Below are positions 1 through 12,177 of a stretch of 64,000 nt of DNA, in pieces. A program made the position numbers and the translations under genes. The notes under the pieces were generated by a model. That model searched no databases. It worked only from the letters and a program-made list of their open reading frames with translations, and was not told the DNA's origin. Within the stretch, counting starts at the first letter, position 1; each line of letters begins with the position of its first letter. Source of the DNA: Arcuatula senhousia (taxonomy: Eukaryota; Mollusca; Bivalvia; Mytilida; Mytilidae); NCBI GenBank assembly GCA_963971305.1, contig OZ020311.1, forward strand, positions 7,192,001 to 7,256,000. The letters run 5' to 3'.

Positions 1-324
1 GTTTAAGAACATTCACAGTATTTGGTAAACAGTGAAAATATGTCTGAAGGATCATAAAAAAGCAATTTAATACACATACAGTATACGCTATATATGCCTA
101 TATAACTTGTTACAAAAAATATCAGGAGTCTAAGATAAGAAAGCAATCTTTTAGGAACATTTTGCATTTATAACTTTTGCAAAATTTCAAGTTTTTCTGT
201 ATATAGGAAGCACATAACTATGAATCACATGGTACAACCTGCTTATAAATGTAATAAACATTATACTGAAATTTTGACAATACATCCATTTTGCACCTTT
301 TGGCCCTTTTCTTAAAACAGCATA

Positions 325-525
325 TATTTTCGTGGGGATAAAATTTCGTGGTTTAGAGCTTATACCTAAATTGGTGGGGACAAATTTTCGTGGATTTTAA
401 ATTCTAATATACACTCTTAAACTAAATATTTTGAATTCGTGGGGATTTAATTTCGTGGATTTTTCAGACCAACGAAATAAATGAAAATTAATCCCCCACG
501 AATATTTCTGCTTCTACAGTAACTG
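325..525. repeat. Dispersed TCGTGGGG-type repeat
   Basis: Short, partly inverted blocks built on TTCGTGGGGAT and its complement (ATCCCCCACGAA) fill the stretch downstream of the last visible WDR46 exon. A related sequence recurs at 63330-63510. The spaced, partly inverted blocks suggest a small non-autonomous DNA element. I see no coding sequence in 1-580, so the WDR46 exons for the rest of the propeller must lie beyond the left edge. Confidence 0.45.
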
Positions 526-580
526 CAATTTTTTTGTGGTCCTATAAAATCCAGAAACATTGGTTTGCTATTTGACCTAC

Positions 581-3500
581 CTCCACTATGCCCAAGACAT
601 ATTAAAGCATTGTTTGGGTTTTGACACATGACATCGAGACGACCCATTCCTGTACTGTGACCAGCAACCTTTTGACCTATGGAAACATCCAGCCAGGACA
701 AATATCCTTTACTGTTCTAAAAAGAATTTAGTTAGTTAGTTAGTTATTGCTTTACTCCTAAGCAGCATGATTTCGGCTATATCCGGGAAATGAACATGAA
801 AGGGGTGACAAAATGAACATGAAATAATGATGAAGTGGAAGAAATGGGGACACAAGGGCAGCCGGGGAGGAGAGTTTTGAATGTCACTGGAAAAAGGAGT
901 GATGGGTAAGGACAGCAATTTAGCCTCCTGCATGGGGATTCTATGGGTCCTGCTCTTACCAAGACCTGCAGCAGGGCTCTTTAATGTAAAATGAACGTGA
1001 CATTTTCCACCAATACAGTGAACCACTATGGTTCATTCAACCATTCAATCACCTGAAGCACACATTACAGTTGCTTTATGGGCAAAGTGGACTGACCCAA
1101 TGTCAGGTTTCTGCACGCTCCTAAGTGGACTTTTACTGACAAGCTCAACGCTGCTTGAGGGGAATCTGCACAGATTTTCTGAATAGAAAATGTTTTCTCA
1201 TTTCTTTTCTTTTCTGAAAAGATTTATCAAAGTTAGTGAAATTTTTTGTTCATCAGTTTGTAATTGTCAAAACACCTTTTGCTTCTTTTTTGAATGGTAG
1301 AATCCCTTAATGATATAAAGGCTTACTTCAGTGAGGCCAAAAATGAAAAATATATTTTCAATCATTCCCCTTACTTTCCAAAGTGTAAAGCCCATCTGAG
1401 CACAAAGGAAAAATTTTATTGCTTTCCTACCAATGTTGCTAGCTCACCAACACAGGAACACAAAACAGATATATTGTGGTGGTGTGTGTGTAGGTGTTTA
1501 ACTCCCTTTAAGACGCACCTGGGCCATATAGGGCAGTCAGTTTTGATGGTGGAGAAGCCTGTATACCCAGAGCAAACCACCTGCATTGGGCAGGTAACTG
1601 ACAAAGCTAATTGCGTACAGGTGGAATACTGTCATTTTTGTAAATTACAATGTGTGCATCATTCCAACAACCTGTGGAGGTAATTGACAAGTGATAAATA
1701 GCGTCTTAAATCACTTGACCACCAAGGCTCATTTATAAGTATGAAATAAGTGATCTTCCTATATATCTATGATAGCTTAGGAATTCAGGTTCATTGTTTT
1801 GAGACCCTAGATGCTTTTCTATAATTTAAGTTTTTTTCTGACCATACAAATCCTTGGTTGTATAATGTCATAGTTCTTGTCAGAGTTGTCAGTAATAATT
1901 TGGTTTTCATGCATGGATATATGGGAAGATCACTTATTCAATACTTACTACAGAAGCAAATAGAAAATGGTATGGTAAAAACTTCAAATTTAGGAAAAAA
2001 TCTGAGTCATTTTAATACTTACTGCTGAAGTTAATAGAAAATGGTATGGTAAAAACTTCAAATTTAGGAAAAAATCTGAGTCATTTTAATACTTACTGCT
2101 GAAGCTAATAGAAAATGGTATGGTAAAAACTTCAAATTTAGGAAAAAATCTGAGTCATTTTAATACTTACTGCTGGAGTTAATAGAAATGGTATGGTAAA
2201 AACTTCAAATTTAGGAAAAAATCTGAGTCATTTGAATACTTACTGCTGAAGCTAATAGAAAATGGTATGGTAAAAACTTCAAATTTAGGAAAAAATCTGA
2301 GTCATTTTAATACTTACTGCTGAAGTTAATAGAAAATGGTATGGTAAAAACTTCAAATTTAGGAAAAAATCTGAGTCATTTTAATACTTACTGCTGAAGT
2401 TAATAGAAAATGGTATGGTAAAAACTTCAAATTTAGGAAAAAATCTGAGTCATTTGAATACTTACTGCTGAAGCTAATAGAAAATGGTATGGTAAAAACT
2501 TCAAATTTAGGAAAAAATCTGAGTCATTTTAATACTTACTGCTGAAGTTAATAGAAAATGGTATGGTAAAAACTTCAAATTTAGGAAAAAATCTGAGTCA
2601 TTTTAATACTTACTGCTGAAGCTAATAGAAAATGGTATGGTAAAAACTTCAAATTTAGGAAAAAATCTGAGTCATTTTAATACTTACTGCTGAAGCTAAT
2701 AGAAAATGGTATGGTAAAAACTCTAATCTGAGGACAGAATCTAAAGTCTTAAGACAATGTAATTCTATTCCCTGGTTATCATAGATGTATGTCCACTGTT
2801 TCTGGGCCACAGCAAACATGGTCTCCTGGTGCAACCATCTGGAATTAAATAATTTTATATAAACACAGTATTAGATACCTTTTTTACATCTATTATTTTT
2901 ATTCATTTTAATATATGTACTTGTGAATTTCAATACAAAGGTTTAGTGTAACTTGTAACGTTAACCTGTGCTAATCTTGCAGTGAAGTGTGAGCATGAGT
3001 TCAACATTAAAGACCTCACTGTGACTTAGCAATAATAGTCTGTTCCATTTCTTTGTTTCATTGCATTGCAACATCAAGAGTGTGATTTTGTGTCATGCAT
3101 ATATACTCCATCCATATTCCTTTATTTTTAGACACATCTTTTTAACTGCTTTAATAGTGCATATGTAAAATCTTTGAGTACCAATGATCAATCTAGGATG
3201 AGCAGAAAGTGTCCTGAAGACATTAATGTCAGCTTCACACATAACTGAAAAATGTTTTCATAGTATTGTTTAGTTTCTGCTAATAATAAATGTAAATTAT
3301 AAATTAGTGTACAAAGTTTTGTGAAAATCTGGCTGTATACAGATACAGTGAAATCAATAGTGATATGAAGTTTTCATTTGAACTTTTCAATATAAAAGTG
3401 TTTGCATCCATTTAGGTAAATGAATGGGAACATGAAAACAAATTATAATTCAATCACAAGGGGCTGTTTGTTTGTTAATTTTGGTGTTATTTTTAATAAT

Positions 3501-6500
3501 GGCCCTTCTTTCATCTTTTTTTCCAATTTTTAAAGTCTTACTTGACATCATTAACAGTCTCCATGACATTCATCTCGCATAGTAATTTTTTTGTCTGCCA
3601 ATCAATAGCTGCCACATGACCTTTAGCTCCACCCATTAACAGAAATCTACCATTCCTTGTGTAGTGAACTTTGTATGGTCCAAAATCATTCAAAGTTAGT
3701 TCAAAATACTGAAAAATATGACAATCAAGAGAATAGCCCAAACATGACAATTTTGTGATATTAACTTTTGACCTATCAAAATCAATACTTATTTCCTATC
3801 TTTAATGACCCATTATGATTTTGCACATGTACATGTAAATTTTATGAAATTATATCTAGTTCTTCTGAAGTTACCCTCTGGAAACCAATGCAGACGAATA
3901 AAATGCAAAATTCTATAGTCCCTACATTTGCAAAAAAGGTGTGGAACAAAATAAATTAAAAGAAAATAAGACACTGAAGTCTTTGTTGCCATCTGAATGA
4001 AGTGGTACAATAAATGACTTTCAAGACTTTCCTTAGTTTCAGGTTTTGTCTTCAAGTTGCAGGGAACAAATTTTAATAAAATCAATCATGTTTCCACTCA
4101 AAAGCATCAAAACAGTGCATGCAGGGTTTTAAAAGATTTCCAGAAATCAGAGTAAATGGCAGAAAGTTTTTTTGACCTGTTTCATTTTGAATCTGATGAA
4201 ATTTCCTTTACTTGCTTATCATACCTTTGATGCATTGTTTATGTCTACAGCCTTTACTATGTCATGCTGACTTATCTGTGTGGTTTCTTCATCTGATTCA
4301 GCATCCAGAAATCTAAAATGACAACAAAAACAAATCTTTAAACCTATCAAAATCTTGTGTATGGTTTTTGAGATACAGATTACACAAGACAGACACCCTA
4401 TAGCATGTCGGACAGATGGGCAGATGGAAGGAGTGACCCAACTACTAGACTTGCTTTCGCCTTCAGCAACCCAGGTTAAAGAAAATAACAAAGCAAATTT
4501 ATACCTCAGCTAATAAATTCATTACTGATCAAAACGTTGTATTCAATACAGATTATGTAATCATAAGGTTATAAACAGGCAAAATTTAGACATGCGTCTG
4601 ACCTACGTTTATAAAAACGTGCGTCTGACCTACGTTTATAAAAACGTGCGTCTGACGCAGTGCATAAACGTACATTAAACATACGTTTCTAACCGCTGTA
4701 CGGTAAACGTACGTCGAATTATTGTAAAAACATATGTCAGACGTACGTTTTTTAAAGTGCGTTAAACGTACGTTTACCATACATCAGACATATAGTTTCC
4801 TAAAATGTATGAAGTTAGTAAGTTATTTATTTAATGTGTTTTATTATGAAATAAAAATGTTGCCAAGATAAATTTTTAACGTGCGTCAGACGTACGCGGT
4901 TAGAAATGCCAATTTAATATGCGTCAGATGACATGCGTTTAACGTACGCCAGACGCACGTTAAACGCAGTCAACATTTTGCCTGTGTAGGTATCTACAAA
5001 TAAGCATTATCTGAAATGTCACATAAATTACAAAGCATATTCATAATGAAAATATTTCTGTTTTATTCTTTCTAAATAAGAATATTATCAATATCATGTT
5101 GTGCCATCACCCATCATGTCCTATTTCCTACAATCATTGGAACATGAAGTTTATGTGGAAGGTATAATTTTACTGCTGGTATGAATATTGTATGTTCACA
5201 TCCCAAAGCATGTAAAGTTTCATGATGACGGCATACTTCATGGAAATGTAATTTAAACCAGAAGATAAACCTGATTTGGGACATATAAGAAGGAGGGTCA
5301 AACAGACAAACAGACACTACATGTCCCTCTGCTATTATAGTTGGGGGCAAAAAAACAACAATACATAAGATGCTTACCCAGAAACTTCCTGCAATAACAG
5401 TTCAGATCTGGCTGCTTGTTTAGCTGCTAGTTCCAGTTTCTTCTCCTGCTTTTTGAATTGCTTTGTATGGAAAGATGTTCTCGCATGTATCTGCAAATAC
5501 GCAAATATCAATATCTAAATATGACAAATGTACAAAGTTTAATAAAAAATATTTATCTCTGTTTTGAATAAAAATGTTTGAAAATTGTTAAATGGGCACT
5601 TATGATTCATAAATCGATCAAATGATTATAGGCAATGCTGAAAAATACTAGATGGAGCCTTCCCTGGAAGGCATATTTCACCTGCCTATCTATGTTTTAT
5701 CGGTAAACAATAGATGAATCATGGGTATAAAATCTGTCTGCTGCATGTAACCTGGACTGAAATGCAATGGAAATTTGTATACAAGCGCATTATTTTAATA
5801 TCTAAAGTATTTATCATCAGGAAGTAGTTAATTTTTGGGCATAAAATCGCTTCACACCATAAAGTACTACAGGATGAAGCTGCTTGCAAAGTTTCAAGAA
5901 CCTGCTGCATGTAGTTGCTCAGAAAAGTGTGATGGAAATTTCCATTTAAGTCCTTTATATATAAAATCATAATAAGTATTTGTCAAACAGGAAGTAGTTA
6001 ATTCTCTGGCATAAAATCGCTTTACACCATATAGTACTACAGGATGAAGCTGCATGCAAAGTATCAAGAACCTGCTGCATGTACATGCTCAAAAAAGTGT
6101 GACGGAAATTTGCATCTACGTCCTTTATATATAAAATCTTAAGTATTCGTCAAACAGGAAGTAGTTAATTTTCGGGCATATAATCGCTTTACACCATAGA
6201 GTACTACTATAGGATGAAGCTGCATGCAAAACATCAAGAGCCTGCTGCATGTAGTTGCTTGGAAAAGTGCAACGGAAATTTTTATTCCAAGTCCTTTATA
6301 TATAAAATCTTACATGTAAGTATTCGTCAAACAGGAAGTAGGTGATTTTTGGGCATAAAGTCGCTTTACACCATATAGTACTATAGGATGAAGCTGCATG
6401 TAAAGTTTCAAGAGTTTACTGCATGTAGTTGCCGGAAAAATGCAACACAAATTTTTTATGACGCCGCAGGACACAGGATGCGACGACAGATAGTGCTAAA

Positions 6501-9500
6501 GTGACTCCTATATGTCGCTTCTGCAACATGTTGCACGCAACATAAAAATTGACAAAGAGGCCATCTAAAGAAATGATAATCATAAACATGTCTGCTACTA
6601 CTGCATGGGCATTTTAAATATCTATTAGATCATCAAGATCGGTCAGTCCAAAATGGCAAAATTTTTTTAAACAGGAAGGATGAGAGTGGCAGACCTGAAA
6701 TCCATTCCCACATTATTAACTATATAACAAATATCAAGAAGCTGTGAATTGTTGATGAGAAAACTTACCAAATTTTTTCTCCACCTGTCTGCATACTGCT
6801 ATAGTTTCACCATTTTTAACAAGGATTTTTCACTTTGTAAAATCCCGTTCAAAAATGTTACTTAATGTTACTTTAGACTTACATCAGCTTGGTCTGTCCC
6901 ACGTTTGTATTTCTGGACCTTTTCTTTTGGAACAGGAGCTGCACCAGGGAATGGGTCATTCTTAAACATCTATAAAATAGTAATAAGAACAAAACTAACA
7001 AGCAAGACAGTTGACAACATCTGTTTCTGGGCACCTAGCTGACTTCACTTTTGCCTTTAAAGCTTTAGGAGCTTACATTGCTGATTTCAGTGTAGTTGTT
7101 TTTTGCATTTTTGTATATGTTTTTATGCAAAGAAATCATTGACTTTCTTTTTTTAATGTTTTTATGTGGTTCATGTGGTATATACATGTATTGCCTAAAT
7201 AACGGTCCTGGCCCTGGTTTCATAAAACATCTCAAATTGAGTATTTCCTCAAATTCTTTCTCAACTCAAAATCTAACCAATCAACTAGAGGCTCCCAGGA
7301 GCCTGAATCGCTCACCTGATCTCTTATGCCAAAGATTGAATAAATTTCACAAACTTTCAAGTATACAAAGTTGCAAAACAATCCCTTCAATGGTTTCAGA
7401 GAAGATTTTTGGAAATCTGTTTAAATTAATAGAAAAAAAACAGTTAAAGGGCAATAACTCCTGTAAGGACCTTTTGATGCTAAACAAGAAAAGTTGCTTC
7501 GGATTTTCTCTATCTCTTATACTTTTCAAGTTATAAGCCAAAAACAATGGTCTGACCCCCCTGATCTATTTTTAGCAACGGCAGCCATGTTGGTTGGTCG
7601 ATGTGTATATAATTCATAAACTTGGTAGAGGACATCCTAAAGATCAAGTGTACCAAGTTTCAAAGCAATCCCTTCAGTGGTTTAAGAGAAGAAGATTTTT
7701 GAAAATCAGTTAAAATTAATGAAAAACTAGAAAAACTGTGAGCCGCAGCTCACAAATAAATACCCCCCACCCCCCAAAAAAATTAATCAGATAAAATTTT
7801 AAAATAGGAGATGCACATTTACATTTTGTCACAAAGAGTGTGTGTAAGTTTCATGAAAATCCATCAAGGGGTTTAGGAGGAGTTGCGGATAAGAGATGGG
7901 CACCCCCATGTAGTCGAATGGCTGAGTCCATGTATTGCTATGGGAACCCCCAAAATCATTCTGATCAAACTTTCATATACCGGTAGTAGGTGCACATCTA
8001 TATTATGTTACAAAGATTGTGTAAAAGTTTCATGACAATCCATCAAGGGGTTTAGGACAAGTTGTGGATAAGAGAAGGGTACCCCCATGTAGTCAAATGG
8101 CTAAGTCCATGTTTTGCTATGGGAAACCCCAAAAATCATTCTGATCAAATTTTAAAATAGTAAATGCACATCTACATTTTGTCACAACAATTGTGTGTAA
8201 GTTTCATGAAAATCCATCAAGGGGTTTAGGAGGAGTTGCGGATAAGAGATGGGTACCCCCATGTAGTTGAATGGCTAAGTCCATGTTTTGCTATGGAAAA
8301 CCCCCAAAATCATTATGATCAAATTTTAAAATAGTAGGTGCGCATCTACATTATGTCACAAAGATTGTGTGTAAGTTTCATGAAAATCCATCAAGGAGTT
8401 TAGGAGGAGTTGTGGATAAGAGATGGGTACCCCCATGTAGCCGAATGGCTAAGTCCATGTTTTGCTATGGGAAACCCCAAAAATCATTCTGATCAAATTT
8501 TAAAATAGTAGGTGCACATCTACATTATGTCACAAAGATTGTGTGCAAGTTTCATGAAAATCCATCAAGAGGTTTAGGAGGAGTTGCGGATAAGAGATGG
8601 GTACCCCCATGTAGTTGTATGGCTAAGTCCATGTTTTGCTACGGAAAACCCCCAAAATCATTATGATCAAATTTTAAAATAGTAGGTGCGCATCTACATT
8701 ATGTCACAAAGATTGTGTGTAAGTTTCATGAAAATCCATCAAGGGGTTTAGGAGGAATTGCGGATAAGAGATGGGTACCCCCATGTAGCCGAATGGCTAA
8801 GTCCATGTTTTGCTATGGGAAACCCCAAAAATCATTCGGATCAAATTTTAAAATAGTAGGTGCACATCTACATTATGTCACTAAGATTGTGTGTAAGTTT
8901 CATGAAAATCCACCAAAGGGTTTAGGAGGAGTTGCGGATAAGAGATGGGTACCCTGAAGTGTAACGGAAGGACGGACGGAAGGACGGACGGACACCCCTA
9001 TCACTATATACCCCCCACTTTTGAAGTGGGGGGTATAAAAAAAACAGTTTAAGGGGAATAACTCTTAAATGGCTGATCTGACAATTTTGGTCCTGAAGTC
9101 ATTTTTGTAGATCTCAATGAGCTTAACAATTCTGCAATGCTAACTTTTCCTCTAGCTATAACGGTTTTCAAGATATAGTCCAAAAACTGCAAAAATGGTC
9201 AATTTTGATTATTAAAGGGCAATAACTCCTATAAGGAGTCGTTTCACAACTTCGACTCAATAGAGAGATTTGTAGAGCTTTTGATGCTGAACATGGAAGG
9301 TTGCTTCGGATTTTCTCTATCTCTTATACTTTTCAAGTTATAAGCCAAAAACATTCTGACTCCCCTGTTCTATTTTTAGCAACAGCGGCCATGTTGGTTG
9401 GTTGACGTGTATATAATTCACAAACTTGGTAGAGGACATCCTAAAGATCAAGTATACTAAGTTTCAATGCAATCCCTTCAGTGGTTTCAGAGAAGAAGAT

Positions 9501-9923
9501 CTTTGAAGAAAAGTTAACGGACGACGGACAGACGGCGGACGACGGACGCCTAACCATGACAATAGCTCACATGACCCTTTGGGTCAGGTGAGCTAAAAAA
9601 GTTGAAAATTGAGTTGAGGAGAGATTTGAGATGTTATTTGAAACTGGGACCTAGCTATTGCCTCAATCTTAATTGAATAAACCGTATTTTTCATATCTTA
9701 CAAATTCATCTCTCTTTTTAACTTTTGCCCTTTTCCCTGTGGCTCTGTGGTGATCTCCATGTCCTTCTGGTCCAAAGCGAAACTTTCTGCTGTGCTCATC
9801 TGTTTCTTTGTTTTTCAGTTGTTTATTTTTTACCCTTTCAATGGTGGCATCACTAATGTTGAATACTTTTTCTTCTTTGCTTGTTGCATCAAAATATCTA
9901 GGGGCTTTCCTTTTCTCACTTTT
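581..9923 (-). CDS. WDR46: WDR46 (Utp7/BING4 family WD40 ribosome-biogenesis protein), partial
   Basis: Seven minus-strand exons with matching phases: 9702-9923, 6883-6969, 5378-5490, 4225-4312, 3542-3708, 2688-2838 and 581-716. They encode in order a basic N-terminal stretch ([12 protein letters not shown]), [20 protein letters not shown], a basic helix ending [19 protein letters not shown], then [70 protein letters not shown] and [13 protein letters not shown]. These match WDR46 almost residue for residue as I recall it. The family forms a WD40 propeller in the nucleolar small-subunit processome and acts in 18S rRNA maturation. The exon at 581 ends in phase 1 at GGAG|GTAGGT, and later exons are outside the window. 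The introns are filled with repeats, and the donor of exon 2688-2838 is part of a tandem array. Confidence 0.93.
720..1025 (-). repeat. Dispersed repeat with (TTAG)n tail
   Basis: On the minus strand this stretch has no conserved coding content and ends in a simple TAAC/TTAG tail at about 728-746. That is typical of the 3' end of a SINE or truncated non-LTR element. It lies in a WDR46 intron. A 96-residue open frame on the minus strand has no recognisable domain and is judged fortuitous. The class assignment is tentative. Confidence 0.35.
1030..1939. other. WDR46 intron; part of a dispersed repeat
   Basis: No exon was recognised. The segment near 1530-1640 (CAGTCAGTTTTGATGGTGG, then an ACCACCT...GGCAGGTAACT block) resembles 63720-63830, so it is a dispersed repeat rather than a gene. 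The plus-strand open frame at 1294-1683 runs through it. Confidence 0.5.
1940..2723 (-). repeat. 74-bp tandem array repeating the 3' end and splice donor of a WDR46 exon
   Basis: Units start at 1940, 2014, 2088, 2162, 2235, 2309, 2383, 2457, 2531, 2605 and 2679. The period is 74 bp, with one 73-bp unit. The unit at 2679 is the genuine 3' end of WDR46 exon 2688-2838. On the minus strand each copy carries 33 nt equivalent to codons [11 protein letters not shown] (or LTSA in variants), followed by an intact GTAAGTATT donor. The other ten copies are in the downstream intron. Variants (GCTA/GTTA, CATTTG/CATTTT) fall in a pattern that suggests expansion of multi-unit blocks. Confidence 0.95.
2839..4573. 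other. WDR46 introns without recognised elements
   Basis: Apart from exons 3542-3708 and 4225-4312, this stretch is AT-rich intron. I see no long inverted repeat, array or protein remnant. Confidence 0.5.
4574..4989. mobile_element. CpG-rich MITE full of ACGTACGTT motifs
   Basis: The ends carry inverted copies of ACAGGCAAAAT. The interior is built from short palindromic blocks such as GCGTCTGAC, AAACGTACGTT and their complements, in both orientations. CpG is far denser here than in the surrounding intron. No ORF is credible, and no clear target duplication was resolved. Confidence 0.65.
4990..5817. other. WDR46 intron, nothing recognised
   Basis: It contains exon 5378-5490 and otherwise AT-rich intron. 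No repeat structure was seen by eye. Confidence 0.5.
5818..6480 (-). repeat. Imperfect tandem repeat of about 170 bp, four copies
   Basis: Copies begin at CAGGAAGTAG near 5818, 5988, 6155 and 6332. Each contains TCGCTTTACACCATA, a TGCTGCATGTAGTTGC block and CCTTTATATATAAAATC. The last copy runs into GACGCCGCAGGACACAGGATGCGACGACAG, the GC-rich tract typical of the end of pearl-like elements. Related ACAGGAAGTAG blocks appear at 6672, 37070 and 62540-62880 in both orientations, so this is a dispersed family. Confidence 0.75.
6481..7286. other. WDR46 intron around exon 6883-6969
   Basis: Outside the exon there is AT-rich intron. A segment near 6672-6850 is distantly related to 37070-37260 (ACAGGAAG..GAGTG.CAGACCTGAAATC), which marks it as a fragment of a dispersed repeat. 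Confidence 0.45.
7287..9600 (+). mobile_element. Pearl-like (Helentron-associated) non-autonomous element, split by a second one
   Basis: The 5' end is a hairpin (AGGCTCCCAGGAGCCT) followed by CGCTCACCTGAT. The 3' end has a GACGGACGCC tract, then AGCTCACATGACC...GGTCAGGTGAGCT and an A-run. The modules at 7300-7730 and 9040-9500 are diverged repeats of each other. The same family recurs at 29515-29925, 30180-30790 and, inverted, 61221-61763. A different element is inserted at about 7728-9036. No ORF is present. Confidence 0.75.
7728..9036 (+). mobile_element. Nested pearl-like element with 174-bp core repeats
   Basis: About seven core units (AATCATTNTGATCAAA anchors at 7954, 8134, 8308, 8482, 8656 and 8830; period 174-180 bp) are followed by a (GGAC)n tract at 8970-8993 and a perfect CCCCCCACTT/AAGTGGGGGG hairpin. 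The 5' end also carries a CCCCCCACCCCCC block. The surrounding sequence resumes on both sides with the outer element, which shows the insertion. The open frame at 8715-8957 is just translated core repeat. Confidence 0.8.
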
Positions 9924-10470
9924 CTACAAATTCAAATTATGAAAAGGTGCTGTATTACAAATATAGTTTTTAGATTAACAAACAGAAATCATCATTATTA
10001 TTCCTGCAGCAACTGTTTTGAAGGCCTAAACATATTTGTTAATTTCTAGGCGTCTAGCTAATTCATTATCAAAGGCCAAATCAGAACAGGTGTTCGCCCT
10101 CCTCTTTGACAAGAAGATTTGGTTAGGTTAACAAGAGGTCACAGAATTCTTTTTAATTTTTGTGCCCTCCCCTTTGAAAATTTTGTGACCCTCCACAGAT
10201 TATGATTTGTCAACACTTGACAAGAATAAGTAATTAAGAATTGCGAACATGCATGATGCATTCAATGTCAAGTTTTTTTTTTGTGCACAAGCATTTTGTG
10301 TAATTTGAGCTAGAACATGATCCACAACACATGTTAGGGTATATGCATATTTATTATATAATTATAATATGTATCAGGTGGTCTTAAAACTGCTGGTCTT
10401 TAAATTGCATTAACATGAACTGCCTCAATGCGAGGATTGTCTCAAGTATCAATGCTAATTGTGACTAATT
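9924..10470. other. WDR46 intron 1, left part
   Basis: AT-rich sequence in which I recognise no exon, array or terminal repeat. Confidence 0.45.
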
Positions 10471-11042
10471 AATTGTGCACCTTTGCTTGCTGATTTGTTT
10501 CTTCATACATATGAAGCAGACTTCTTACAATCTCTTCTAGACAATAAAGATCGCAGACTAGCTCTCTCTTTCAACCTCACGTTCCGTTATATTGATGATG
10601 TCCTTTCACTAAACAATTCTCAATTTGGTGACTTTCTCCATCTCATATATCCCCAGGAGCTTGAGATAAAGGATGGTTTCCAGAAAGTCTGCTTCATATT
10701 TAGATCTACATCTCGAAGTTGACTTACAAGGAAGACTTTTAACAAGGCTCTATGTTAAACATGATGACTTCAACTTTCCAATATTCAACTTTCCCTTCTT
10801 GTATAGCAACATTCCGTCCGCTCCAGCTTATGGAGTTTACCTATCTCAATTGATTCGTTACTCCACTCCAGAGCCTGCGGGACTTTCATCGATTTCCTTA
10901 GCAGAGCATCACGTCTGACGCAAAAATTGCTCACACAGGGTTATGTTGCTCCTCGGTTGCTGTCTTCACTCAAGCAATTTTACGGAAGACATCATGCACT
11001 TATAGACAAATATGGGATTTCTGAATTGACTGTTGGCAACAC
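10471..11042 (+). pseudogene. Decayed reverse transcriptase fragment (YIDD type)
   Basis: Three frames together read like the C-terminal half of a reverse transcriptase common in molluscs and cnidarians. Frame one gives FNLTFRYIDDVLSLNNSQFG and YPQELEIKD (10567-10670). After a frameshift near 10675 comes SASYLDLHLEVDLQGRLLT through NIPSAPAYGVYLSQLIRY. After further damage comes LTQGYVAPRLLSSLKQFYGRH. YIDD is the catalytic motif. I lean towards a Penelope-like or related retroelement, from memory. The copy is 5'-truncated and carries at least two frameshifts and an in-frame stop. Confidence 0.7.
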
Positions 11043-11275
11043 GACTGGTGTGCTATAGCAAGCAAGAACTGCTTGCTTTTCTGGAGCACCTGAGTTCACT
11101 GTTGTTTCAACTGGAGTTCGCATTGTTGGTTGATATTCAGCTATTTTGTGTTTCCTTGTTTTGCATGTTGTCTGTTTTTGTCCCGTTCTTGTTGGTGTTT
11201 ACTGGTCTTGACTCTGCCCTTTCAGAATTTTGACATTGGGATACCCCATTGGTACCTCTGCTTCTTTTAGAAGGG
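11043..11275 (+). repeat. 3' tail of the YIDD retroelement family
   Basis: Directly downstream of the RT remnant lies a non-coding tail: AGAACTGCTTGCTTTTCTGG, then a GTTGATATTCAG..TTTGTGTTT block and TTGGTACCTCTGCTTC. The same tail recurs without the RT at 26556-26750 and in more diverged form at 16848-17040, 19085-19240, 19884-20095 and 26862-27010. That pattern fits 5'-truncated copies of one family. Confidence 0.65.
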
Positions 11276-11428
11276 ATGAAAAAAGGTTGTCCCGTGTATG
11301 TGGAGAGTAATAACTCATGCACATTAAAGAGACCCCTTTTGTGGAGTTCGATAAGAGATTAAAGTCTCAATGGGGGCTGCTACAAAGGCCACACTCACAA
11401 TCATCTAGCTGGAGAGGTATTCACATAA

Positions 11429-12010
11429 GGCCAAACAAAAAAGTATGTGTGTTTACTGTCATATGCTGAAAAAAATTAGGGTCGGTAGGTAGGAAATTAT
11501 TTTTTTTTCATAATTTTATTTTATCTTGAGTCTATGGGGGCAGCTTTGTGACTTTAACAGTGCTTAATGGAAAATGCTCAAAAAAACTTTAGGGTAGGGG
11601 GGTAAAAATTAGGTAGGGTCGGTAGCTGCAAACATGTAGCTCTTGAGGCCGCTCATTTAATATTTTTTTATTTTTTTTTATTGCGGCCAAAGAGCTACAA
11701 ATCAACCCCATTGGATTTCTTTAGAAATAGCGCTCCAAAACCGGTGCGCTAGTTTACGTGCGTTTTATAAGGTCTAGCGACTTTACAGCTTGGGACGACG
11801 TATATCGATGGAAAGCTTAACGTTTTGTTTTCAACCTTCCACACTTATTTACCTTTATGAACCTCTTTTCACGCTCTAATTCTCATTTTAATCTTATTGA
11901 CAATATTTTTCGACCTTTGTCAGTCGCCATCTTGTTTCAAACGAGATCGCGTATTTGTACCACGTGACATTCTCGAGTCCTCTAAATAGAAAAACCACGT
12001 GTAGCATTTG
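11429..12010 (+). repeat. Left terminal/subterminal inverted repeat of the helicase transposon
   Basis: Terminal GGCCAAACAAAAAAGTATG is followed by about 190 bp that are nearly identical to the MITE at 31762. Then come blocks shared, inverted and diverged, with the right end: AGCTGCAAACATGTAGCTCT (11624), GAAATAGCGC (11725), TATTTACCTTTA (near 11850) and TTGTACCACGTGAC (near 11955). The segment precedes the helicase start and probably holds its promoter. Confidence 0.75.
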
Positions 12011-12177
12011 TTTATGTTTGTTGCCGGTAAAGACGCAACGTCTTTCCATTAATCTTGAATGAAGCTTGGCTTGTTTATCAATTAAAGTTAAAAAAATAAT
12101 ATAGTTGTTGTATATTTTAATTGAAAAAAATCATTTTTATTGATGAAATATAAATTATCATGAATTAGAAAAGAACC

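Noticed and set aside
736..1026. 96-codon open frame on the minus strand
   Set aside because: It overlaps a dispersed repeat with a simple TTAG tail and has no protein-family features.
1294..1683. 129-codon open frame on the plus strand
   Set aside because: It lies in a WDR46 intron, has no recognisable domain, and part of it recurs as a dispersed repeat near 63720-63830.
1940..2723. CRISPR-like regular array
   Set aside because: The 74-bp units are continuous without unique spacers, the context is eukaryotic, and each unit is a copy of a WDR46 exon end.
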